Shown here one piece after another: positions 19,740 to 31,894 of a stretch of DNA of 64,000 nucleotides. The notes below the pieces were generated by a model that searched no databases, had not been told where the DNA came from, and worked only from the letters and a program-made list of their open reading frames with translations. The position numbers and the translations under genes were made by a program. Within the stretch, counting starts at the first letter, position 1, and each line of letters starts with the position of its first letter. The stretch spans positions 49,929,996 to 49,993,995 of the forward strand of contig JALIGW010000003.1 of the NCBI GenBank assembly GCA_023053685.1. Reading direction: 5' to 3'. This stretch comes from Diadophis punctatus similis (Eukaryota > Chordata > Lepidosauria > Squamata > Dipsadidae).

Positions 19740-22700
19740 TAAGTGGACACAGTCTAGAAAGAATGCCACTTACACCTGTTAAGTAGGCACAAGTTATTTG
19801 GTATAGAAAGCATATTTTTAGATTTTAAAATGTTTTTAAAAGCAGCATCACCAAGCTTTCCATAGAAACTACTGTAGATATTGTAAAAATCTTCAGGTGT
19901 TCAAGAAAGTAATGTGTTGAAATAACATTATCTAGAAAAATACATTATGTCCTATAAAAATCTAGGCACTGTTTTCTATTTCTCTATTCCTGTAGCACAT
20001 GACCATGGCATACCAACATAAGTTTGAAGATGCTCTTGCTAAACTTCTACTTTAGCAGGAAAAACTGATTTAGTGCATTAATATCCCTTAGATTAAGGTT
20101 GAACACTGGCACAGAAATTAGATTACAAGATTCAGCCCTGATAAACTCTGGTTCAAATAAGCCATGATATTAGCTAGCTTGCTTATAGTTTACTTAGAAT
20201 GACTGGAGGATTGTCTTACAGTTTGAATCTGTTTTAAAAAATGAGATGGGGGGGGGAATGGAAAAATATGCATTTGTGAGAGAAAAAGATCAGAACAAGG
20301 GCTTGGAGAAGAAGAAGAAGACACCATACTTCATATCACTAATAGTGAGACTGGTCCAGGACTTATATATACAGTAGTAGAATATCTGCCTAGCAGCTAT
20401 GAACACTTAATAATACTCAGGTTTGCAACTAATTTTTGCATGGTGACAAAATAGCCAATAAATTTCAGCTTTATGGGATCTTTGTACATAATACCAATAA
20501 TTAAATTTTATAGGTAAAATTTATAATAAAACAAATGAAATCTGTACATGTACGTAAATCAGGCAGATAATTCCAATAGCTGATTTTCAATAAAAAGCAG
20601 ATAAATTAATTGCAGTTGTATTTTCTTGACATCATTCTACAATTTTTATATGAAAAGATAGGACAGGGGAAAGAGTAGACTCTAATAAAAATTAGGAAAT
20701 CCCAGATAATTGTTTCTGTATCCATTATGGTCCACTTAACAATCAATGCAACTAAAATCAGATTTTTAAGATACGAACAAATCCATATTCTAACATGTAT
20801 GGTTATGATCAATTATGGTCATACAAGAAAAGATTCACCTCTGATGCATCGACCAAAAGGTAAAGGCATTCTGATCATAAAAACTGTCTGGACATTTTAT
20901 AACATGGCCAGCTGTCAGCTCAAAGTAAGAATTATACTTCTCTTTTGTCTGGATAGAATATTATCAATATATTAATGAAAATATATTCTTCTATGCAGAT
21001 ATAACAGTATAGAATAAAATCATACAGGTCAATGAATTAAGTCTGAAGTCACAGCACTTTTTCAAAGGAATGAAAACAAAACAAATAATTCCTGTCTTGC
21101 ACAGCACAATAAAATACTGTAATGTTCTTAAAAGCCAAGCCCAATAAATGGATAATACTTCCTTATTTAGCATTTAGTAAAAATTATCTACTGTATTAAA
21201 ACGACCAAGAGCCAAAACCAGCCAGAAGAAATTGATCAATTTAATCCAGCAATTTTTGAATCTGGGATATTCAGAATATTTTATACTGACTCATTCAAAA
21301 TAGTGAAGATCAAAATAAACCTTTGTTTTTATACAAGATGGGATAGAATTCTCACATGAATTTAAAACGATTTAAAGTATACCCTCCTAGCAATCTGATG
21401 GAATAATCTATCTTCCTTTATAATCGATGACATGCAAGAGTCAAACCAATCTGAAAATAATCTCCTTGACTTCAGAATCCTTTTCAAACCTTAAGTTGAA
21501 CAAACTGAAAAATATTGCTTATTCTGTGTATAAGTACGGTAACTAACATTCTGGTAATTTAATTATTTAAATATAAGAAGAATGATTTAGAAAAAATAAG
21601 ACAAAGGGCAGGGAACATATCTATAGCTAAAGAATACACGGTACAAATGTTAGAAGATATGGCAGATGATTGCATACATTTTTGTTCATGGTTTATCTTG
21701 GCTACTGGTTATCTATTTATTTTTAACAATTGTTAGCTACCCAGAGTCAAGACATATATATGGATACCAATTTGAGAAAGACTACCGTATTATAGCACAT
21801 GTTAAAAAATAAAATATATAATTTCACATAATTCTTTTCTCATTTTTTGATTTGGCAACCTTTTTCCAGAAATGTAAATCTCGTACAAAATGTAAATAAA
21901 TATACAATGATGTGTTAGTGTTAAATAATAACATAATTTCTAATAAAAATAAAATTTCAGGATATAAAAAGATGTTTCTACAATGAGAAATCAAGGTAAT
22001 TCATGCATATAAATTTATTTGACTGTGTTGTAGCTGTCCAACTCCAATGGAAGTGCAAAGTGTCACTTCTCCTAGTGAGGAACAAAGCTGTTCACAAAAG
22101 ATGTTTATTTTCAAAAATGCATTGTCCTGTAAAACTAATAAGTAACACAATGAATGCGTGAAAAAGTTACACTGGATAATTTCTAAATTGAAATGATCTA
22201 GTTTTAGTGACAATTTTGAGAAAGCATAAATAGTAAAAATAAATACATAATTCAGTTTTTGAAGGTAGTGACAGGATTCAGATCCTAGACTAAATGATCA
22301 TTCACTTTGAATGGTTTTCACTTAGTAAATTATGTGAAAACCAGGTAGTATAGTTTTGTAAACACAAATTATCAGTTACTAGGATGTGCAATCAGTTAGT
22401 GTGGCTTCCTCCTGAAAATATAGAAATGTTATGGAATGCATGTGCTTCATATTTTATGCTTCAGAATATTTATATATTCAAAAAATAAAGTTTGGCTTGA
22501 GTATAAAATTTAATCAATGTTAAGTACACTATATTATTTTTTTGCCTAACCTTTTTTTAAAGGTATTTTAAAACTATTTTTAAAAACACAATACTGACCA
22601 AAACCCATAACTATATTCACACAACATGCTAAGCCAGACTGTTTTAAACCTGATTTGTTGAACAAACCAGAGTCAGTTTTGCAGATGAGTAGCTCTTAAT

Positions 22701-24360
22701 TTCCACTTCTTTGAACTAGATAAAAAGCTTAGGGTTAGGCTGAATACAAAATCAAGGCAAAAGTAAATAATTCAAACATAATCAACCCTTTATTCTGTAT
22801 TTATGTGTCATAACATACTAACAAACTACTATCTCAAATTCAAATTGGCTTTTTCATAGCAAATAACATTCTATCTTAGCACAAATATGTGTATCCACCC
22901 AAAATAGTTTGTTCTGGTTTTCTACCATATTATAATTTCTGCAATTCCTTTAATTGTTTTGAGCTATCCCGAATCACTGTGAATCAAACAGCATACAAGT
23001 TGAATAAATTAATGTTATTAATAATATATTGATAAGTTCTATGCTTATAATTACTAGACTCCTACAATAGTAACACCCAAATATTGACATCTTTCATCTA
23101 ATGATGAATATCATTCACTACAACCCAAAGCAGGTACATTACAAAATAAATATGGAATGAAAATACCTCTAAATATTTGTACGCCGCTCAGAGATGCACA
23201 TGAGATGAGCAGTTACACAAATATGGTTTTAAAAATATTTTTCCTAATATATCTAAGATTTTATTCCTTGAGTTGTCATTAATATTCATATCAAACTTTA
23301 ATTCATGACAATATTTTATATTCGGTAATTAGCTGTTACACATTTCTGTTCAATTGCTTTTTGTTATCAGTATAGCATGTAAAGTAAATACTGTGTGCCA
23401 TTTTTGATTTTTTTTTAAAATGCTAAAGACACATTTGTATGATAGTAAACTAACCCAACTCCTTTCTAGGAGTGACAGATTACATTATACCCATACAAAG
23501 TAGCTCCCTAAACCATGGCTCTTCTTCATGCGTAAATGCAGAGTAAATAGTATTAACATTTTTTTAATTAAACAGAATTGGAAAAGAAATGAATACTATT
23601 TCAATACAATACTATTTCAAATTCTGGTTAATATTAACCAGAAATGACAGCCACTTTGTATGACACATCTCACTAATATACAGAAGTCTTATCAGCTGTG
23701 ATTAAGAAGCCACTTCAGACCAGGACAAATTCCAGGCAAAGCAATGTTAAGCTTCCAGGCAAAATTCCAGGCAATGTAACTGCCAAATTTTGAATGAATA
23801 TACAATATGAGATTACATCATCTAAGTCTAAGCAAATGCTAATAGAAGGTGTGGTAAAGAAGTTCTTCTTGGCAAATGAGGAAGCAAAATTCAGATTGAT
23901 TGTTGAATCTAAATGAAACATGGTTGAAGGTTATAGCTGATATCCTAAGTGGGAGGAAAAGTCTTGCAATGATATAAAACTCATATCTTGCTAAATACAA
24001 AAGCATGCTTCTTGATCAGATAATTGAAGTTTGTGAAGTAGCTGCAAAATGTTTCAAGAATACAAATCAAACAAATCAAAATGGCTGAAGAAGCTGAAAA
24101 ATACATGAATGACAACTGACTTGTCTAGGGGAGAATTTCATATAGTCGAAGCAAAAGACTATCAATTGTCATATCTTTTCTTCTGTTTGGATTTTAAATG
24201 ATAGAAGAATAAAATATTAAAATAATATTGGATTTTAAATGATAGAATTAAATGATCAGATTCTATAAGATTCTTCATCAAGTACAGCACATATTATAAT
24301 GATAGGGATATATATTAGAAATTAATATATACATACTTGATTATTTATATTTTATATAAA
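19740..24360. other. Long ERI3 intron stretch without recognised genes
   Basis: AT-rich and mostly unique. Faint LINE/SINE tail relics occur at about 21705-21790 ('gctacccagagtcaa') and 22940-23015 ('gagctatcccgaatcactgtg ... gttgaataaat'). A short direct repeat ('ttggattttaaatgatagaa') occurs at about 24186 and 24229. No exon or RNA gene supported. Confidence 0.5.
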
Positions 24361-24362
24361 TA

Positions 24363-24610
24363 ATGAGCCGAGATGGTGCAGTGGTTAAATGCAGCACTGC
24401 AGGCTACTGCTAGTTCAGCAGTTCAGCTGTTCAAATCTCACCGGCTCAAGGTTGACTCAGCCTTCCATCCTTCCGAGGTGGGTAAAATGAGGACCCAGAT
24501 TGTTGGGGGCAATATGCTGAACTCTGTAAACCGCTTAGAGAGGGCTATAAAGCACTATGAAGCGGTATATAAGTCTAAGTGCTATTGCTATAAGTGCTAT
24601 ATAAATAAAA
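24363..24610 (+). repeat. Sauria-type SINE
   Basis: The tRNA-like head 'gagatggtgcagtggttaaatgcag' is followed by the diagnostic body 'ggttgactcagccttccatc', 'gggtaaaatgaggacccag', 'gggggcaatatgctgaactc' and 'cgcttagagagggctataaa'. The tail is 'gcggtatataagtctaagtg' plus ctattg repeats. This matches the squamate Sauria SINE layout, whose 3' end resembles BovB-type LINEs. A second copy is at 38483. Confidence 0.88.
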
Positions 24611-26085
24611 TTGTTAATTGCTAAGGGCTATAACAATACATTATGCTTTCTTTTTTTCTGTTGTGGGTTTTTCTTTTTAGGACTTGTTTGTAATCTTTTT
24701 AATGTAATGCATTATAATTATCTTTGTTCTTTCTTTTACTTTTCTTGTTTTATAATTATTTATATAAAAATAACAGTGCAGCATATATTACCCAAATTTA
24801 CCTAAAGTAATAATATTACTTATTATTAAAATGCACTTTGAGACATTAGAATATAAAGTATTTCATTCAACAAATACTTTTGAGTGTGTAAACTATTCCA
24901 TCTATCTACACACTGTAGATAAAGTATAATTCAACATTTATCCAGTTACCACAATCAATATTATATCATTAGAGTGATCAGACTTATCAATTTGGAAATA
25001 CTCAGATTTCTAAAAGAAAAGCTAATTTTTGCACTCTAAAAGGTATTTTTAAGGAAGGAAACAGCCAAATTTCTCTAGAATATATTATATCTTCAATCAT
25101 TTAAAATGGTAATGATTACAAATTATACTGGCCAAGATATTAACATTGTTTGAACACGCCATAATGGATTATTCATAAATAAGCTACAATAAGAATGAAT
25201 CCTCAAAATTTGATGGCAAAAAAAGCAAGCGACCACAATATATCTTAGTGCAATGTTTCAAGTGCACATTAGGATGGATCCATGGGTTATGATGAAATAA
25301 ACTCTTATGTAAATTTAATATATAAATTCATTATCCATCAGAAAAGGAAGATTTGAAGTAGTAACAATATACGTGTATAAGAACTTAGCAGTGGGAAACA
25401 ATGATCATGACACGATACAAGAAAAATGCACCATGGCTAACCAGATGGCCTTAGGTAAACCACACACATGATGCACACAATACTTTTGACCCTAAATCAT
25501 AAAATATTTATTGGTCATGAATAAAAAGCTTATCCTTCCCCACATGGATTTCTAATAACATCCATTCTGGGAGCTCTGATTCCATATTCAAGAGATACTT
25601 TTGGAAAGCCTGGGTAGTTACCAAATGGACATTTTTTTTCTCTTAAGGCTTCTTTTAAGTGGTGGACAGACAATTATTTGCAGAGGAATAACCTAAACGT
25701 CTTGTATCTAAATTAGATGTTTAGTCTGGCATATTAACATAAAGCGAGCTCACATTTCTCTATCAGTAGAATAACAGATATATTTTAATCAGATTTCTGT
25801 TTCCAAGTCTTTAAAGAGTGCATCCTGTGAATACAATATTGTCAAGATCCTATTGGTAATTAGATTTACTGTCTAATAAACGCTTTAGGATTGCAGCCTA
25901 CTCAAGATCTTCATCACTGCATTTCTCCAAAAACATACTTTCTTTCAAAGATCATATATCTACTTCTATCCACATTATCTATCCTTGTTATTTTCCAATT
26001 TACAACCCCAAATACTCAGTTTATTGCAGCAGGAAACTATTGTTTAAAAGGGAAACCATTAGCATGGTATCTTTCCACCAACCAT
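24611..26085. other. ERI3 intron, no feature seen
   Basis: AT-rich unique sequence without a recognisable element or exon. Confidence 0.45.
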
Positions 26086-26089
26086 GCTC

Positions 26090-26480
26090 TTGAATAGAAT
26101 AGAACAGAATTCTTTATTGGCCAAGTGTGTTTGGACACACAAGGAATTTGTCTTTGGTGCATATGCTCTCAGTGTACAGAAAGAAAAAATAAAATATATT
26201 CGTCAAGAATCATAAGATACAATACTTTGTGATAGTCATAGGATACTAATAAGCAATCAAATCATACTAGGAAACAATAAAAACAATATAAGTTATAAAG
26301 ATACAAGAAACATGGATATAGCCGAAAGTGGGAAGAGATCTCTTCCCACTTATGGCTGTATCCATGTTGCTTGTATCTTTACAACTTATATTGTTTTATA
26401 TGAGAAGAATAGTAATACAGTTTTAGTAGTTAATTTGACAGTGTTGTGGGAATTAGTTGTTTAGCAGAGTGATGGCATTG
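26090..26480 (-). mobile_element. L3/CR1-like LINE 3' end with internal snap-back
   Basis: From the right, the minus strand reads 'ccaatgccatcactctgctaaacaa' and ends in 'cttggccaataaagaattctg' plus ttcta repeats. This is the same 3' region as 19390-19735. In the middle, a segment is duplicated in inverted orientation, producing the hairpin listed at 26281-26396. It is untranslated or out of frame. Confidence 0.7.
26281..26396. repeat. 58-bp-arm inverted repeat (snap-back in LINE)
   Basis: Arms 26281-26338 and 26339-26396 are reverse complements with only scattered mismatches and no loop. The centre is gaagagatctcttc. The arms are absent as a pair in the related 19390-19735 copy, so the duplication is private to this insertion. 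Confidence 0.85.
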
Positions 26481-27376
26481 GAGGGGGAACTGTCCTTGTA
26501 TCTTGTTGTTGTTGTGCAGAAAAACAAGTCTAATAAACTACCCATCTCTCTACTGTGCCTATCATTTTTGAGTTCTAGTCTTCACTCTGACAGACTTTTG
26601 ATATTTAACATGTTTACATCAGCCATAACCCCCCCCCCCAAAAAAAAAACCCAGCTGCATCACTTCTGGTTGAAATCTAAACTCCATTCTTGCCAATCAA
26701 CCTGAGCAATTGCCTTTCAATTATTTGTCCTTTTATTCTCAGAGTCTGAATTTTAGATAACTGCTAGCTTCTGGAGCAAAGCACGGGGAGTTGAACAGTC
26801 TTTCCCCCTAAAACTGATAAAATAGTGCAACCAATACCACATCAAGACTTTAGCCATTAACAAAATCTCGGAACAAGTACACCCATCCATTCCCACAAGC
26901 CATAGCTATTCCTTCCCATAGCTTTTATTTCTCTTTTTGCTCCATAAATCACCGGCTAATCCAGCCCCGGGATCCCCAATGCAACTTGCCAGTCAGGCCT
27001 CATTGAGTCTTCCCTTGTACCTCCACCTCCCAAATCATCGCTTCTCTCGCTTCTGTTAACTGAGCTGCTGCAACCTCCCCGCTCGGCCCAACCAGCCTAA
27101 GCAGGGAAGCTGGCAATTCCGCAACTCAGAATCGGCGGGGATTCGTAAAATCCGTCACCGCAGGCCGAGCTCCATCCCCCAATGTATCCTACACCGCGCC
27201 CCCCAATCTTGGCCTCAGGGCCCACTTAGGCCGTCAGAGTCCCAACCGGCAGTCCCTTCCCATCCTCGCCACTCAGACATTCACCAGTCAGTAAACCCCC
27301 AGACACCCCCGCCCCCAGGACAGCCCCGGTCACCCCCATCCCTCAGCACCACGAGTCCCCAACAGCAGCCACTCAC

Positions 27377-27480
27377 CTTCGCGCCCTCTGACCCTCGAAC
27401 TCAATATAAACGACAGCAGTATCGACCAACCCCGACGGAGGTTCCCGCCCTAAGGGGCGGACTTCTTGGTTGCGGACATG
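27377..27480 (-). other. ERI3: Probable ERI3 first exon (5' UTR), start approximate
   Basis: On the minus strand the sequence ends in gcgcgaag|gtgagt, a strong donor whose GT lies at 27375-27376. In the frame required to join the phase-1 coding exon (…CGC GAA G|TT CCA) the exon is open back to a TAG near 27450 but has no ATG. It is therefore either untranslated or an alternative first exon. A nine-codon upstream ORF starts at 27480. The transcription start is not determined. Confidence 0.5.
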
Positions 27481-27520
27481 CGCGTAAAAAAAATATTGCC
27501 GCGCGCCTCTTGCTTCTTTG

Positions 27521-27539
27521 GCATTGTGGGATACGTAGT
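27521..27539 (-). promoter_or_regulatory. ZNF143/SBF-type binding site
   Basis: The minus strand reads actacgtatcccacaatgc. The ZNF143/STAF consensus is ACTAC-N(3)-TCCCA-N(2)-ATGC, and all fixed positions match. It lies in the CpG block close upstream of the putative first exon. Confidence 0.7.
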
Positions 27540-28079
27540 TTTGAATCCTGTCGGAGGGAGGCGGGGAGGGATTCCGCAGGTAGCGTCTTGGAATCCTCCG
27601 CTCTCTGATGAGTTGGTTCAGGACGGAAGCAGCTCGGATTGGTGTTATCGCACAAAAACTGCCTTAACGTCACGAATATTATCATTCATTGTCAAATTTA
27701 GCTTTGGCTTTTAATTCTGAGTATTTTAATCAATAAAGTTGCTGGTTGTGTGAATTATACACATACACACATATTCACAAATAGCTGTTTCATGGTAAAA
27801 TGTCTCACTGAATTCATCTGAAGATGTCAGATTATGCAGAAGACGTACTTGCATTCCATCTTTCTCTTTCACTGTCCTGTTCCTGTGCACCTTCCAACCT
27901 GCTTTAGAAGTTTGGGAGATCTTCACAATTATATTTGCAGCACACAGGAAGGAAGCAGGAGACAGAAAAGTCCTCTGATCATGCACTGAATACTGGATGT
28001 GACATATTATTATTCTATATTTATCCTTCCTTTTTCATATATATATTTCAAGTCAGTGAACATATCTAAAACTGCTGTG

Positions 28080-28225
28080 TCCTATTTTCCTTCAACAGCC
28101 CTGCAAGGTCGGATGCTGAGAGAAAATGACTGAAAGTCTCTCAGATGGCTTTCATGCCTAATACAGTTCTAGAATTCTTGGTTTCTAGTCCAGATCTTTA
28201 ACCACTACACCAAACCGGCTGTCAC
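28080..28225 (-). repeat. tRNA-derived SINE, minus orientation
   Basis: The minus strand begins 'gacagccggtttggtgtagtgg' and continues 'ttaaagatctggactagaaacc' and 'ttaggcatgaaagccatctg', ending 'cttgcagggctgttg'. Same family as 15634-15830. Confidence 0.7.
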
Positions 28226-29269
28226 ATATCAGTGAATGTAGCATATAGTATTAACGTCATTATTTTAATATAAAATAATATTTGTAATTAACCTTTATAA
28301 TAAGCAACAGTCAAAGATGAGGTAGAGGACAGGTAAAGTCCTAGATTTAAACTGCAGACAAATCTATTTCCCACAGTCTTTTACTTTAGCTGCATGGTGT
28401 CTAACCTAAGGTTAAATCTAGTCTTTTAGTGCTATTTGCTCTCAAAGATTAATATTCTGTTCCGTGTATTACAGGTGTTCCCTGTGAAGACCAAGTTTAG
28501 GCAACTCAGTGTGTTTCATTGACTGACTGATGGATTAAAATTATAAAGCCACCCTCCTCAATACATGAATCTGAATGGCTCACAAACAGGCATTTTGAAA
28601 ACCAAGCAAAATTCATAATTGTGGAAGAAGACAAGTTCAAAGAAATAAAGTGCACTATTGCTTTATCAGGTAGAAGTTTGGGTATGGAAAAAGAACAAAA
28701 GCAGGGAACAACCCCTTGTGTCTTCAATATGGAAGATACTTCTGTATAGAGTATCACTAGAGGAAACACAGCATAATACTAACCTCTGAAAAGATCTTAG
28801 GTTTTGAAGTTTATTATAGGATTTATTTTGACACATAATAGTGGTCTCCTTTAGATGGAGGCCTTCGTTAGATGGTAATAATTACTTCACTTACAACATT
28901 ACAAAGGACCTTTTGTTTATATTACAATGGATATTTTATTTACTTTGAAATGGAGTAAGGTACCTGGTATCTTTGGCTATATTATTGTATCTGAGTGATA
29001 CCTATTAAGGCTTTGTTTGTTTCCCCCCCTTTTGTTTGCTCCCAAAAACAGAAAACAACATTTGGTAATAACAATTTTATTCTAGTGCATTATTAGCAGG
29101 ATAGGAATTCATCTTCCTTCTGTTCTTTATATAGCGATATACACTCATAAGAATAGTGAAGATGCCACGGGTTGTAAAGTATGTTTCCTTGTTTATTAAA
29201 TTTGTTTTGAGATCAATTTAGGGCAGCATGCTTATCTAATGCTTTTGAGTTTATTTTTCCAAGAACAAG

Positions 29270-29410
29270 AGCCCTGTGAGATATGTTTGTCTAAGAAAGT
29301 GTGACTAACCCAAAATCACCCAGCTTACTTTTATATCTAAGGATAGATTATAATTAATTTTTTTTTCTGGTTTTTAGCCCAGCATCTTAGCCACTATCCT
29401 AAACTAGTTC
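29270..29410 (-). repeat. Degenerate tRNA-derived SINE, minus orientation
   Basis: The minus strand reads 'gagaactagtttaggatagtgg', 'ctaagatgctgggctaaaaacc', then 'gggtgattttgggttagtcac' and a tail near 'tctcacagggct'. More diverged than the neighbouring copy at 28080. Confidence 0.55.
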
Positions 29411-29880
29411 TCAAAATCACTGTCATAGCAGCTGCCTAATACTAAGGCCCAAGAATCTGATATGACTCCTATAGCAGAAGCTAATACCCCTTAACATTTA
29501 TTCAAGGTTGTCTATTTGTCAAAATGAACTATGCCGATGCTAGGATATGTTATCTAGAATCATCTCAAACTTGACAATGTCCCTGTTCCTCAATCATTTG
29601 CTCCAGATCCATCCTATCTTCAGAGAGTTACCGGAAGTGCACAAGCAACATATTGAAAATATAGCTGGAAAACATTGACTTACTCTTGTTACATATATAA
29701 TAGTCTGTTCATAAATTATTGAGACTATATGAGGAAAAATAAGGAAAAAGGCTGCAATGCAAATGGTAGAACTGCTGTCACTGTCCCCATTCTTTTTGCT
29801 AGACAAACCAGGTAAGAAGTGAAATAATGGGCTTTAATCTATATATATGCTTACTATAATTAATGGAGTTAATATCTCTG

Positions 29881-29923
29881 GAATCACATAGAAATTCCAA
29901 AATATGGAATTTCTATGTGATTC
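29881..29923. repeat. Perfect 19-bp inverted repeat (hairpin)
   Basis: Left arm gaatcacatagaaattcca (29881-29899), loop aaata, right arm tggaatttctatgtgattc (29905-29923), no mismatch. It is not flanked by a recognisable transposon terminus. Confidence 0.9.
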
Positions 29924-31139
29924 TTCCAATTCCCTCTTTCTTAGCAGTGCAGCAAGCTTTAAGTTAATATTATGCTCCCTGTGAAATTTCTTTCATAACT
30001 ACTTAATTTTTCCTGTTTTTTATGTTTAGACTATATATATTGCCACAGATTTTGAAATCTACTGTTAGGCAATTATATTACTGACATCATTTTAATATCT
30101 ATAAAATTGTGACCAAGTTTTGGTGATCTTCTGGTATTTTTCTCAAACAAAATGATACATCAAGCCAGAAAGAAGAGGAAGACAAAAAAAGCTGCTACTG
30201 TATATTGAAGATATAAAGCGTGTGTGATCAGAATTTAAGGCAAAATTAAAAAGGAGTTACAGATTTAAATGTATGAGAGCACACCAGGGGCATTTCCTGG
30301 CAAAGGTTTACTATGCAATAACTCAGTCCCATTCATAAAATCTTACCAGTAGTTCACTTACAATTTGTCACACAGGGAAAACTGAAGTGGCTTAACAATG
30401 CCCTTTATTCCATAATAAGAAGAACTGTCCATCCAAAATATCCTAGTTGTCATACATTTTTCAGCATATAGCATGAAACAGAAACTAATGGATAACAGCA
30501 AATTCTTCCATTTTAAAAAATACTTTAAAGTAGACAGTATATATTGATGTAACTGATGTTATGAAATTAAAATAAGCAGAGATGATAAAAATTGTGCATA
30601 TATAATACTAATGGGGCCAAAATCGGTGCTTCTTCTGTGGTTAGGAAACATGGAGGTCACAATCCATATAACCAGTCCCATTGAACAGTTCAATCTAAAA
30701 CAGTCAGCACAAGTTGTTTCCAAACATTTTTAAAAGTGATTCTATATAAGATATGTTATGGTAGTCCAGATAGGAAATAACTAAGATACAATATGGCATC
30801 ATCTTCACAAAAATGATATAATTTGCATCAATTATAATGTGTGTGACATTTATCTGTGAAGATACTCATAATTAGTTCTGACAGCTTCACAAACAATTGT
30901 ATTTGGCACGATAACTTTCTAAACATACATTATTCCTAAGCTTAAACTAAATCCAGAAATGCATTCAAATGCTAAATAGTGTAACTTCACTCAACAGAGT
31001 TTATATCCAATTTCCTGATCTACTATTTGACTGAACAGAAGCACCTCTGCCTCATACAGATTAAGGTTTGATTTAGACTTACCAAACAGACTCTGATTTA
31101 GAACTTGAGCTGTTTCTTGGTTTTGGATAGGAAAAAAAA

Positions 31140-31756
31140 ATTGGAGCCAGCAGTGTGCAGCAGCTGCCAAAAAAGCCAACACAGTTCTAGGCTGCATTAA
31201 CAGAGGGATAGAATCAAGATCACGCGAAGTGTTAATACCACTTTATAATGCCTTGGTAAGGCCATACTTGGAATACTGCATTCAGTTTTGGTCGCCACGA
31301 TGTAAAAGGGATGTTGAGACTCTGGAAAGAGTGCAGAGAAGAGCAACAAAGATGATTAGGGGACTGGAGGCTAAAACATATGAAGAACGGTTGCAGGAAC
31401 TGGATATGTCTAGTTTAATTAAAAGAAGGACCAGGGGAGACATGATAGTAGTGTTCCAATATCTCAGGGGTTGCCACAAAGAAGAGGGAGTCAAACTATT
31501 CTCCAAAGCACCTGAGGGTAGAACAAGAAGCAATGGGTGGAAACTAAACAAGGAGAGAAGTAACTTAGAACTAAGGAGAAATTTCCTGACAGTTAGAACA
31601 ATTAATCAGTGGAACAGCTTGCCTCCAGAAGTTGTGAATGCTCCAACACTGGAAGTTTTTAAGAAGGTTTTGGATAACCATTTTTCTGAAGTGGTGTAGG
31701 GTTTCCTGCCTAAGCAGGGGGTTGGACTAGAAGACCTCCAAGGTCCCTTCCAACTC
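31140..31756 (+). mobile_element. CR1 LINE 3' end, fairly well preserved
   Basis: Contains the C-terminal 156+ codons of CR1 ORF2 in one open frame (31229-31699), then a short 3' UTR with the CR1 signature 'ggttggactagaagacctcc' and 'aaggtcccttccaactctg'. Upstream of 31229 the frame continues ('ccagcagtgtgcagcagctgccaaaaaagccaac') with a break. The copy is 5'-truncated and lacks the RT domain. Its tail expanded into a microsatellite. Confidence 0.88.
31229..31699 (+). pseudogene. CR1 ORF2 C-terminus (no RT domain)
   Basis: The reading LYNALVRPYLEYCIQFWSP, then ERVQRRATKMIRGLE, YEERLQELDM, RGDMIVVFQYLRG, then LELRRNFLTVRTINQWNSLP and FKKVLDNHF is the conserved region downstream of the CR1 reverse transcriptase. 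The ATG is internal and arbitrary, since this is the open remainder of a truncated retrotransposon ORF. It is not a host gene. Confidence 0.88.
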
Positions 31757-31808
<52 letters not shown>

Positions 31809-31812
31809 ATTG

Positions 31813-31894
<82 letters not shown>
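31757..31894. repeat. (TTG)n to (TTA)n microsatellite
   Basis: About 138 bp, pure TTG for roughly the first 50 bases, then a mixed junction, then pure TTA. It directly abuts the 3' end of the CR1 copy. Confidence 0.97.

Larger units (their letters stand above)
26950..27660. promoter_or_regulatory. CpG-rich promoter block at the presumed ERI3 5' end
   Basis: Compared with its surroundings, this block is GC- and CpG-rich, with GC boxes ('cccgccc' and 'ggggcgg' near 27446-27459), a CCAAT box on the minus strand (plus attgg at 27638-27642) and an ETS-like cggaag at about 27624. It also has an NRF1-like 'catgcgcg' at about 27477, and a ZNF143-type site at 27521-27539. No TATA box is evident. The position fits ERI3, whose coding exon lies 12.8 kb downstream on the minus strand. 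Such promoters are often bidirectional, and I saw no plus-strand exon. Confidence 0.65.

Noticed and set aside
24363..24624. Possible tRNA gene at the SINE head
   Set aside because: The head is tRNA-derived but belongs to a Sauria SINE; no complete tRNA fold with an anticodon stem is retained.
27401..27685. 94-codon minus frame in the ERI3 CpG block
   Set aside because: Stops before the donor at 27377, so it cannot join the coding exon; arginine/proline-rich composition is due to GC content.
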